Of a DNA stretch of 40,271 bases, positions 1 to 6,358 are shown piece after piece. The notes under the pieces are model-generated. The model was not told the origin of the DNA and ran no database searches. It saw nothing but the letters and a program-made list of their open reading frames with translations. The stretch covers positions 96,259 to 136,529 of the forward strand of contig JAPPBT010000018.1 of the NCBI GenBank assembly GCA_026702745.1, given 5' to 3'. Each line of letters opens with the position of its first letter. Positions within the stretch are counted from its first letter, which is position 1. The DNA is from Gemmatimonadota bacterium. Its GTDB lineage: Bacteria > JAAXHH01. Both the position numbers and the translations under genes were made by a program.

Positions 1-363
1 GCATTCTGCTCCAATACGATCTACGTGCTCGACGACTTCACGCCGGAAAACGGGGCGACACGGCTTGTGCCGGGAAGCTACAAGCGCGGAACCCCTCCCG
101 ATCCTGAGGCATCGTACGACGACGTCATCCAGCTGGACGCCCGCAGGGGCGATATCGTCATCATCCACGGCGCGACCTGGCACAGCAGCGGCGCCAATCG
201 AACCCGGGAGGACCGGATGATCCTGCTGGGGTTCTTCTGCCGCTCGTTCATGAAGCCCCAGCAGGACCAGTTCAGGCTGGCCAGCCCCGAAGTCGTCGAA
301 CGGGCGACGCCGACCCTGAAGCGTCTGCTGGGATTCGAGTCGCAGTCGGGCATGCGAACCTGA
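1..363 (+). CDS. Phytanoyl-CoA dioxygenase family protein, C-terminal part
   Basis: The reading frame is open from the first base, so the gene begins upstream of the window and only its last 120 residues are visible. The part seen matches the second half of the PhyH fold of Fe(II)/2-oxoglutarate oxygenases. It has a FTPENGATRLVPGSY stretch, then IIHGATWHSSGANRT, which carries the distal iron-binding His and the Arg that pairs with 2-oxoglutarate. The proximal HxD pair would lie before the window. Family members hydroxylate small organic substrates; the substrate here cannot be read from sequence. A CBM9-like gene follows after 81 bp on the same strand. Two further PhyH genes occur in the window at 13172 and 34509. 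Confidence 0.85.
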   Translation, partial: AFCSNTIYVLDDFTPENGATRLVPGSYKRGTPPDPEASYDDVIQLDARRGDIVIIHGATWHSSGANRTREDRMILLGFFCRSFMKPQQDQFRLASPEVVERATPTLKRLLGFESQSGMRT

Positions 364-444
364 GCCACGGACCTGAGTCCGCGGTTCGCACGTCGTCCAA
401 TTCGCAACTGAATCGTCACCTTCAACCCAATAGAAAGAACCATC

Positions 445-1203
445 ATGTCCGATTCACCATCACCGGAAATCGTCCCCAAGACCTACACCTGTTACCGCAC
501 CTGCGGACCCATCGTGATCGACGGAAAGCTGAGCGATCCGTCCTGGATCCGGGCGCCTCGCACGGACCTCTTCGTCGACATCGAGGGCGACCTCAAGCCC
601 ATCCCACGCTTTGGCACGCGCGCCATGATGCTCTGGGACGACGAGTACTTCTACGTCGCCGCGGACATGGAGGAACCGGACGTCTGGGGCACCCTGACCA
701 AGCGGGATTCCATCATCTGCCACGACAACGACTTCGAGGTGTTCATCGATCCCGACGGGGACACCAACCACTACATGGAGTTTGAGATCAACCCCCTGAA
801 CGCCGTGTGGGACCTGTACCTGCCCAAGCCCTACAACAAGGGCGGGAAAGCCGACCACGACTGGGACTTCGAGGGCGTGCGCCACGCCGTCCACATCGAC
901 GGAACGGTCAACTGCTCCCACGACGTGGACCGCGGCTGGTCCACCGAGATCGCCTTCCCCTGGACCAGCATGGCCGAGTACGCCGGGGTGGACTGCCCTC
1001 CGAAAGCAGGAGACAGCTGGCGGGTCAACTTCTCGCGGGTCGAGTGGGAGTTCGAGCGCTACAAGGACGGCTATCTGCGGAAAGAAGGCGTGCCCTGCGA
1101 CAACTGGGTCTGGTCGCCGCAGGGCGAGGTCAACATGCACATCCCCGAGATGTGGGGACACGTGGTGTTTTCGGATACCGTCGTAGGAACGGCGGAGATG
1201 TGA
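445..1203 (+). CDS. Carbohydrate-binding family 9-like (CBM9-like) protein
   Basis: This is a 252-residue protein made almost wholly of one CBM9-like beta-sandwich. Family hallmarks are the VIDGKLSDPSW entry (about residues 24-34) and MLWDDEYFYVAADMEEPDVW (62-81). They are followed by DNDFEVFIDPDG and YMEFEINPLNAVWDLYL (94-126). No signal peptide is visible, so it may act in the cytoplasm or be exported by another route. Such stand-alone proteins are common in uncultured polysaccharide-degrading bacteria. Sugar binding is known for true CBM9; the ligand and any catalytic role are unknown here. The ATG is preceded by a weak purine-rich site (AGAAAGAA). It may be co-transcribed with the upstream PhyH gene. 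Confidence 0.8.
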   Translation: MSDSPSPEIVPKTYTCYRTCGPIVIDGKLSDPSWIRAPRTDLFVDIEGDLKPIPRFGTRAMMLWDDEYFYVAADMEEPDVWGTLTKRDSIICHDNDFEVFIDPDGDTNHYMEFEINPLNAVWDLYLPKPYNKGGKADHDWDFEGVRHAVHIDGTVNCSHDVDRGWSTEIAFPWTSMAEYAGVDCPPKAGDSWRVNFSRVEWEFERYKDGYLRKEGVPCDNWVWSPQGEVNMHIPEMWGHVVFSDTVVGTAEM

Positions 1204-1223
1204 CGGGTCGTCGCCTTGCCCGG

Positions 1224-1529
1224 TCACGTTAGCTTCATTACGGTCAAGATTGCGCCGAAACCCGTTACGAAAATCCCAATAGACCATCGAAACAGCGTAT
1301 TCGAGTGGGCCAGCATGTCCGTTCTCATCCGCTCCATGTCTGTTCTCAGTACACCCAGATCGTCACGCGTTGCTACATGCTCCAGTTTCTCCTCGATTCT
1401 GGTCAATCGGATCTTGATGTTGTCTGAACTGTAGTACAGATCGCCTTCGATCCGCCTGATGGATTCCGCGATTTCCCGTGAACTCATCCCGGTATTGCCG
1501 GTCCTGCGTTTGTTTTTTGAGTGGTTCAT
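1224..1529 (-). CDS. Small coiled-coil protein with C-terminal membrane anchor (copy 1)
   Basis: This 101-residue protein is a close paralogue of its upstream neighbour at 1566-1958. Both share the N-terminal GMSSREI segment, the SIRRIE-DLY block and the RLTRIEEKLE coiled coil. Both also have a TRDDL motif, then FRW and a single hydrophobic C-terminal segment (about residues 80-100) ending MKLT or LKLT. It resembles the short DUF1640/CCDC90-like bacterial proteins: a cytoplasmic coiled-coil stalk and a tail anchor. No function is assigned. It has only one TRDDL unit where the neighbour has five. It lies tail-to-tail with the CBM9-like gene. Coding is supported mainly by conservation between the two copies. 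Confidence 0.65.
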   Translation of the reverse strand: MNHSKNKRRTGNTGMSSREIAESIRRIEGDLYYSSDNIKIRLTRIEEKLEHVATRDDLGVLRTDMERMRTDMLAHSNTLFRWSIGIFVTGFGAILTVMKLT

Positions 1530-1565
1530 TTGCGTCTAGAGGCCCTCCCAATTACTTCTGTGTGT

Positions 1566-1958
1566 TCAGGTTAGCTTCAATACGGCCAAGATGACCCCCA
1601 TGCAGGAAACAACAACGCCGATTGTCCATCGAAATTGCGTGTGAACTAGGGCGATCATTTCCGTTCTCAATTCTGCAAGGTCTTCCCGCGTGGCAAACGC
1701 CTTCAAATCTTCCTTTGTGGCAAATACCATCAGATCGTCACGTGTGACAAACGCTTTCAGATCATCACGGGTGGCGAATGCTTTCAGGTCGTCACGTGTG
1801 ACGACACGCTCCAGCTTCTCCTCGATCCTGGTCAGGCGGATCATGATGTTGTCGGACCCGAAATACAGATCATCTTCGATCCGCCTGATGGACGCCTCGA
1901 TTTCCCGCGAACTCATCCCGGTTCCGCCGGTTGGTCGTTTGCTATTTGGATTGTTCAT
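1566..1958 (-). CDS. Small coiled-coil protein with nonapeptide repeats and C-terminal membrane anchor (copy 2)
   Basis: This 130-residue paralogue of the gene at 1224-1529 is probably the first gene of a two-gene unit. The ATG follows AAAAGGACAGG at workable distance. Residues 16-50 form the shared SSREI/RRIE/RLTRIEEKLE region. Residues 53-97 are five nonapeptide units of the form (V/A)T(R/K)(D/E)DLKAF. Residues 107-130 are a hydrophobic tail segment. The heptad-like spacing of Leu and charged residues predicts a rod-like coiled coil that oligomerises next to the membrane. The function is unknown. The two copies differ mainly in number of repeat units, which suggests unit gain or loss by slippage or recombination. 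Confidence 0.65.
   Translation of the reverse strand: MNNPNSKRPTGGTGMSSREIEASIRRIEDDLYFGSDNIMIRLTRIEEKLERVVTRDDLKAFATRDDLKAFVTRDDLMVFATKEDLKAFATREDLAELRTEMIALVHTQFRWTIGVVVSCMGVILAVLKLT
1668..1802 (-). repeat. Five in-frame 27-bp tandem repeats
   Basis: These encode residues 53-97 of the 130-residue coiled-coil protein as five nonapeptides based on TRDDLKAF. The unit length is exactly 27 nt and keeps the reading frame. The paralogue next door has one unit. Confidence 0.75.
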
Positions 1959-2348
1959 CGCACCTGTCCTTTTGGGTTAGTATTGAGACTCATTGATCAT
2001 ACCGAATTGCAAACCGGGCGCGGACAACGCCTTCGGGTTGCATTCTGCTCTCTGACTCGCTCGTACCGAAGTCCACCTTGGAGGATCGGCGCCGTGAATC
2101 CTCCGGATCAACGCCCTATAAATGTTTCAGTAGTAACGCGCTCGAGATATCTCGTGTTTTACTTTATTTAAAGGCGGTTGGCACGGCGGAGATCATGTTT
2201 GCGATCATCTCATCGCATCACAAATACGATTTTGATTTTCTATAATTAAAATCTAAATTTGGTTTATATAAAATCCACTTGCGTTTATATGAACACTGAT
2301 TTATCTTTTTAACGAAAGTGAGAAAGAACAACGAATCGTGGATATCCT
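1959..2348. other. Intergenic region, AT-rich in its second half
   Basis: I see no convincing gene here. Positions 2160-2310 are strikingly AT-rich compared with the flanks. They include a TATAAT hexamer at 2241-2246 and a second -10-like TATAAA near 2269, and probably hold the promoter of the DUF2089 operon. No well-spaced -35 box was found for either hexamer. A 62-codon frame at 1983-2171 has no family resemblance and is judged non-coding. Confidence 0.4.
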
Positions 2349-2711
2349 ATGACCAGCGATAGCGATTTGAATAAAGATACGGATCGGATTCCGAACCCGC
2401 GTTTACCCGCCCAGTGCCCGGGTTGTGCCGCGGCGGTGAAGGTCACCCGCCTGGACTGCACCGAGTGCGATACGGCCGTGATAGGCGGTTTCTACCTGCC
2501 TCCGTTAGCCCGGCTTGCCCCGGAGGATCAGGCCTTCGTGCTCTGCTTCCTCCAGACCGGCGGCAATCTCAAGGACATGGCCGAACACTACGGCGTCTCC
2601 TACCCCACGCTGCGGAACCGCCTCGATGACCTGGTCGAGCATCTGGATTCGCTGGCGGCGGCTGATCGACCAGAGGAAGAACTCGGCGAAGCAAGTAGCT
2701 TCTCGCAATAG
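2349..2711 (+). CDS. DUF2089 family protein (zinc-ribbon plus HTH-like)
   Basis: This 120-residue protein has a CPGC / CTEC zinc ribbon (Cys23, Cys26, Cys37, Cys40). An HTH-like block follows with GGNLKDMAEHYGVSYPTLRN (about residues 71-90). This is the DUF2089 layout, thought to be a DNA-binding regulator, although its biochemistry is little known. It is the first gene of a compact plus-strand trio: a membrane protein starts 17 bp later, and a PH-like protein overlaps that one by 4 bp. Similar small regulators often sit beside membrane-stress or membrane-modifying genes, so control of its own operon is a reasonable inference. The ribosome-binding site is weak. Confidence 0.8.
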   Translation: MTSDSDLNKDTDRIPNPRLPAQCPGCAAAVKVTRLDCTECDTAVIGGFYLPPLARLAPEDQAFVLCFLQTGGNLKDMAEHYGVSYPTLRNRLDDLVEHLDSLAAADRPEEELGEASSFSQ

Positions 2712-2728
2712 ATAGAAGGACGCCAGTC

Positions 2729-3748
2729 TTGGACGCTTCCCACACCCTCGATTCCCATAAACGCACGACTTCAGTCCAGCGCACGTGGCGCACATGGCTG
2801 TTCAATCCCTTCCACTACCTGGCCGGCGGGCCGGCGCTGGCCTGGGGACTGGCATGTATCGTCTTGACCGCCTGGCTCGGCGGCGCATTCGATTACCGAT
2901 ACACGGGCACGATTTCCTTCCAGCTTTCGACGCCGACGCCAATCTGGCTCGCCATAACGCAGGGCCTTACGGCGTGGATCATACCCAGCGCATTGCTCTA
3001 CCTCGCCGGCCGCGGACTCAGCCGCAGTCGCGTGCGCCTCATCGACGTCTTCGGCACTCAGGCACTGGCGCGCGCGCCCGGCCTGCTCGTGGCCCTCATC
3101 GTGTTGTCACCGCCCTTTCGCGACCTCACGACCTCTCTGATTGCACAGGGTGCTTCTGATTTCTCGGTCGCACAGCTTGCTGGCCTCACTGCGATTGGTA
3201 CGGTGATGGTGTTGCTGCTGGTCTGGATCGTGCTTCTGATGTACCGAGGCTTTGCCGTATCGTGCAATGTCGCCGGTGGCTGGGCGATCGGTACATTCAT
3301 CGCCGCCATCGCCGTGGGCGAGGTGGCCACCGGTGCGACGGGACAGCTCCTGCAGGGCACCATCGCCCCTCAGCCCGTGGCCAGCGTACCCGTCCAGTCC
3401 GATCAGCACCATCGGGCCGCGCAGCTGGCCACACGAATCCTCGAGGGCCACGAACAGGGCCGTTTCGAAATCCTGAGTACGGAGGAGGCCGCCGAGTACT
3501 TTCGCGTGGGCTTTACCGCGGAGGTACAACGCCAGAACCACCAGACCATCCGGCTGTTGTTCGGTGCCTTCGAGGGCCTGGACTACATCGAAACCCGATA
3601 CATGGACAGCCAGCCGCATTTGCTGATCCACCGCTTCAAAGGGCGGTACGGGGCCGCGTCCCGGCCACCCGAAGTGCGCGTCGTCCTCGACCGGGACGGC
3701 AGGCTGGCGGGTCTCTGGATCAAACCCTGGCAGGATGAAATGCAATGA
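2729..3748 (+). CDS. Polytopic membrane protein, Yip1-like, with C-terminal extracytoplasmic domain
   Basis: This 339-residue protein starts at TTG (2729), chosen because AGAAGGA lies 8 nt upstream and no ATG fits. The N-terminal FNPFHYL motif and five hydrophobic segments between about residues 34 and 205 recall the Yip1-like membrane fold. Residues about 225-335 are soluble: a helical EGHEQGRFEILSTEEAAEYF stretch, then strands rich in Arg and aromatic residues, similar in pattern to DUF3887-type modules. It lies between DUF2089 and a PH-like gene, and its stop overlaps the next start (ATGA). The role is unknown; an envelope function is inferred. The Yip1 similarity is by hydropathy and the FNPF motif only. 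Confidence 0.65.
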   Translation: MDASHTLDSHKRTTSVQRTWRTWLFNPFHYLAGGPALAWGLACIVLTAWLGGAFDYRYTGTISFQLSTPTPIWLAITQGLTAWIIPSALLYLAGRGLSRSRVRLIDVFGTQALARAPGLLVALIVLSPPFRDLTTSLIAQGASDFSVAQLAGLTAIGTVMVLLLVWIVLLMYRGFAVSCNVAGGWAIGTFIAAIAVGEVATGATGQLLQGTIAPQPVASVPVQSDQHHRAAQLATRILEGHEQGRFEILSTEEAAEYFRVGFTAEVQRQNHQTIRLLFGAFEGLDYIETRYMDSQPHLLIHRFKGRYGAASRPPEVRVVLDRDGRLAGLWIKPWQDEMQ

Positions 3749-4206
3749 GCACCTATCGCCACACCCAGTTCGGCACGGTCAACGTCGTCATCATTATCGC
3801 CATCCTGCCGCTGGTCATTCTGCCCACATGGCTGGCCGGAGCGGCACCCCTCGCGTGGATGATATTGATTTTCCTGCTCGGTGTCCTCGCGCTGTTCCAC
3901 AACCTGACCGTCACGATCGATGACCAGGACCTCCGCATCAGTTTCGGCATCGGCCTGATCCGGAAGCGGTTCCCCCTGGATCAGATCGAGTCCTGCCATC
4001 CGGTCAGAAACTCCTGGCTCTATGGTTGGGGGATCCGGCTTACGCCGCGGGGCTGGCTATACAACGTATCGGGACTGGAGGCGGTGGAACTGAAGATGAA
4101 GAGCGGAAAGTCCTGCCGCATCGGGACGGACGAACCCAGGGTCCTGGCCGCTGCGCTTGAGGAGGCGCTGGGCAGGTTGGACGGCGCGAATAACGGGTCG
4201 GAGTGA
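3745..4206 (+). CDS. Membrane-anchored PH-like (bPH) domain protein
   Basis: This 153-residue protein has two adjacent hydrophobic segments (about residues 12-29 and 32-52). A small beta-rich domain follows, starting TVTIDDQDLRISFGIGLIRK. The later IRLTPRGWLYNVSGLEAVEL and GKSCRIGTDEP segments and a final helix (LAAALEEAL) fit bacterial PH-like domains, often annotated as membrane PH or DUF304-like. The start overlaps the previous stop by 4 bp, so translation is probably coupled. It is last in the DUF2089 trio. No function is assigned beyond a membrane-associated scaffold or sensor. Confidence 0.65.
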   Translation: MSTYRHTQFGTVNVVIIIAILPLVILPTWLAGAAPLAWMILIFLLGVLALFHNLTVTIDDQDLRISFGIGLIRKRFPLDQIESCHPVRNSWLYGWGIRLTPRGWLYNVSGLEAVELKMKSGKSCRIGTDEPRVLAAALEEALGRLDGANNGSE

Positions 4207-4278
4207 GATGCTGAACGGGCGACCCCAAGTTTCAATAAAGTGCAGACTGCGCCGCCCGTGCATCACCGGCACGGACGG

Positions 4279-4461
4279 TCATGTAGATGGAAGTGGATTC
4301 TTCCATGCATACCAGACTTTATCCTGATATCCGTTCTTCAGTCTGATCTCGACCTCAATACCAAGCACCTCGATCTCTTCGTCGGTTAACAGATCCAGTA
4401 TCTTGCATTTCAGTATCTCTGCCTTTCGTGGGTCAATCAGCCGACCTTTGTCGTCTACCAT
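4279..4461 (-). CDS. Small hypothetical protein
   Basis: This 60-residue protein is acidic and lysine-rich, with a predicted helix (PRKAEILKCKILDLLTDEE). A beta hairpin follows, with VEIRLKNGYQDKVWYAWK. AAGGA lies about 9 nt before the ATG. It starts 13 bp after the stop of the small membrane protein at 4475-4726, so the two probably form an operon. I do not recognise a family. Natural-looking composition and the operon arrangement support it as real, but length alone keeps confidence moderate. Confidence 0.45.
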   Translation of the reverse strand: MVDDKGRLIDPRKAEILKCKILDLLTDEEIEVLGIEVEIRLKNGYQDKVWYAWKNPLPST

Positions 4462-4474
4462 AAGAAGATTCCTT

Positions 4475-4726
4475 TCAGCCCCGCCACAGTTGGAATATGA
4501 TGGTTATCAACCCGCCGATGATCGCAGTACCCAGTCCATAGACTACCCTCCGCAGAAATCGGAACTCGGCATCGAACTCCGACATCCTCTTGTAGGAATG
4601 GTCGATCAGCTTGTATATGCTAATTTCGGTTCTTTCAAGACCGAATAACCTGCTTTTTATATTATCATCTTTGAAAAACACTTCATCCAGGAGCTTTTCT
4701 GTATCTCGTGAATTACCTGTGTTCAT
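4475..4726 (-). CDS. Small coiled-coil protein with C-terminal membrane segment
   Basis: This 83-residue protein has a charged helical region (about residues 8-58) including KDDNIKSRLFGLE and RMSEFDAEFRFLRR. A hydrophobic tail follows (VVYGLGTAIIGGLITIIF, about 61-78). The plan matches the two paralogues at 1224-1958, including a short DDNIKSRL / SDNIKIRL match. It may be a third, more distant member of that group. AAAGG lies about 10 nt before the ATG. The function is unknown. Confidence 0.5.
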   Translation of the reverse strand: MNTGNSRDTEKLLDEVFFKDDNIKSRLFGLERTEISIYKLIDHSYKRMSEFDAEFRFLRRVVYGLGTAIIGGLITIIFQLWRG

Positions 4727-4913
4727 AATTCATGACCTTTACAAGTTTGAGTTACGAGTGCTAACTTAAATGGACATCCACACCGTAAGATCGGCGGTGC
4801 GATATACGCAGAAACTCGAGTCTTCTATAGTAAATGGTCATAGAGAAACCGGATTATCTCGTGTTTTATCTTGCTGATAGTCTGTTTGTCGATCCAAATC
4901 ACTGGAGCGTAAC

Positions 4914-5150
4914 ATGCCCAAAATCAGCGCCAATCGACAGATTACGCTTCCGGCTGAACAGTGCCGTTTAGTCGGCATCAAGCCATGCGACGAGTGCCGG
5001 AGCTTCGTGGCCGACGGCCGCATTACCATAGTCCGCCAGGAGCCCGGTAGCGCCTGGGGATGCCTGGCACATCTCGAAGGCGATCCGACGGTTTTAGAAG
5101 AGGAATCGCGTCAGGACGCGATAGAAGGGAAGCGGGTTCAGACGCCTTGA
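4914..5150 (+). CDS. AbrB/VapB-like antitoxin
   Basis: This 78-residue protein has an N-terminal SpoVT/AbrB swapped-hairpin pattern (PKISANRQITLPAEQCRLVG, then SFVADGRITIVRQ). A C-terminal tail follows, of the kind that wraps around a PIN-domain toxin. It is likely a DNA-binding antitoxin that represses its own operon. The next gene is a PIN-domain frame that begins at TTG 5147 and overlaps this stop by 4 bases, the usual tight toxin-antitoxin coupling. GGAG lies about 8 nt before the ATG. The antitoxin frame is intact although its partner is interrupted. A general AbrB regulator remains possible, but the coupled PIN frame favours VapB. Confidence 0.7.
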   Translation: MPKISANRQITLPAEQCRLVGIKPCDECRSFVADGRITIVRQEPGSAWGCLAHLEGDPTVLEEESRQDAIEGKRVQTP

Positions 5151-5548
5151 TCGCCATCGACAACAGTGTCCTGCTGGGCTATCTCCTGAAAGACGACAAG
5201 GCGTAGGCTGCACGTGCGCGTCGCGTGATTGAAGGCGGCGAGCGCGTGCTCATTACGGACGTTGTACTGGCGGAAACGGTGTGGACGTTAGCCGGCCGCC
5301 GATATCGCGCGACCCGGGCCGACCTGATCGATTTGGTCAATAACCTGCTGCAAGATGCAAATTTGTGCTTTGAGGATGACGAGGTGGTCTGGAGCGCCCT
5401 GCAGACCTTTCGAAGGACGGAGGCGGACTTCGCCGATGCCCTGATCGTGTGCAAGGCAGAAAAGCTGGCTGCCGCAGGCGACGAGTTGAGTATTGTTTAC
5501 ACTTTCGATGACGTCGCCTTGCAGTTGCCCAGTACTGGGAAGCCGTAG
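5147..5548 (+). pseudogene. VapC-like PIN-domain toxin interrupted by an in-frame TAG
   Basis: Read from TTG 5147, the frame gives IAIDNSVLLGYLLKDDKA and then a TAG at 5204-5206. It continues in the same frame as AARARRVIEGGERVLITDVV and so on to a natural stop at 5548. The whole is a PIN ribonuclease of about 133 codons. Its acidic residues are Asp5 before the stop, Glu in VLAETVW, and Asp in DFADALI after it. Relatives commonly have Gln at the stop position, so one CAG-to-TAG change would explain the break. Reinitiation at GTG 5225 would give a 107-residue protein without the first catalytic Asp. It is probably inactive, unless the TAG is a sequencing error or is read through. Confidence 0.75.
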
Positions 5549-5576
5549 CAGGTTTCCGAATCCCTTCCGATAACCC

Positions 5577-6353
5577 TTACCCCACCCCCACCTCAATCCC
5601 GATCGGACAGTGATCCGACCCCATGACGTCCGGCATGATCCACGCGTTGGAGACTGAGGGCATCAGGTCTTCAGTCACATAGAAGTAATCGATGCGCCAG
5701 CCCACGTTCCGCTTTCTCGCTCCGGACATGAGGTGCCACCAGGTGTAGTTGTCCGGCCCTTCGTCGAATTGCCGGAATGTATCTACGTAGCCCTTATCGA
5801 CGATTTTGTCGATCCATTCGCGTTCCATGGGGAGGAAACCGGAGATCTTCTCGTTGTCCTTGGGGCGGGCGAGGTCGATGGCTTGGTGGGCCGTGTTCAC
5901 GTCGCCGCAGATGACGAGTTTCTTGCCATCCGCGCGGAGAGACTCCCAGTGGGCTAGTATCGCGTCGTAGAAATCCATCTTGTACTGCAGCCGCTGGGCG
6001 TTCTGCTTGCCATTCGGGAAGTACACGTTGAACAGGGTGAAATCGGGGTACTCCAACACCAGGGTCCGGCCTTCCGAATCGAACCGCTCCTCGCCGAACC
6101 CCTTCTCGACGCTGATGGGTTCGTGGCGCGTGTATACCCCCACACCGCTGTATCCTTTTTTCTCCGCTTCCGACCAGTAACTCGTATATCCGTCGACATC
6201 CGTGATCTTGGCGTCCAGTTGCGACTCCTGGGACTTGGTTTCCTGAATGCACAGGATGTCCGGCGCCTCCCCCTTGAGCCACTCGATGAAGCCTTTCTTC
6301 GCCACCGCCCTTACCCCGTTCACGTTCCAGCTCAACAGATTCCATGAAGACAT
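5577..6353 (-). CDS. xth: Exodeoxyribonuclease III
   Basis: This 258-residue exonuclease III / AP endonuclease belongs to the EEP superfamily and works in base-excision repair of abasic sites. Conserved residues are visible: SWNVNGVRA (catalytic Asn10), IQETK (metal-binding Glu38), ICGDVNTAHQAIDL, WRIDYFYVT, and the C-terminal GSDHCPIGI with the catalytic Asp-His. ATG 6353 is chosen over GTG 6362 because AGGAAAGG stands 8 nt before it. The length is typical. The stop of the upstream topoisomerase gene lies 5 bp before this start, so the two are likely co-transcribed and both concern DNA maintenance. Confidence 0.95.
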   Translation of the reverse strand: MSSWNLLSWNVNGVRAVAKKGFIEWLKGEAPDILCIQETKSQESQLDAKITDVDGYTSYWSEAEKKGYSGVGVYTRHEPISVEKGFGEERFDSEGRTLVLEYPDFTLFNVYFPNGKQNAQRLQYKMDFYDAILAHWESLRADGKKLVICGDVNTAHQAIDLARPKDNEKISGFLPMEREWIDKIVDKGYVDTFRQFDEGPDNYTWWHLMSGARKRNVGWRIDYFYVTEDLMPSVSNAWIMPDVMGSDHCPIGIEVGVG

Positions 6354-6358
6354 GTAGA

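Noticed and set aside
460-1287. A long minus-strand frame (275 codons) opposite the CBM9-like gene.
   Set aside because: Its Val/Asp/Gly/His-rich translation is typical of the antisense of a GC-rich gene, and the plus strand has clear family motifs.
2149-4868. A shared 13-mer (ATCTCGTGTTTTA) at 2149-2161 and 4856-4868, upstream of two operons, as a common operator.
   Set aside because: Several chance 13-base matches are expected within 40 kb, and flanking bases do not agree.
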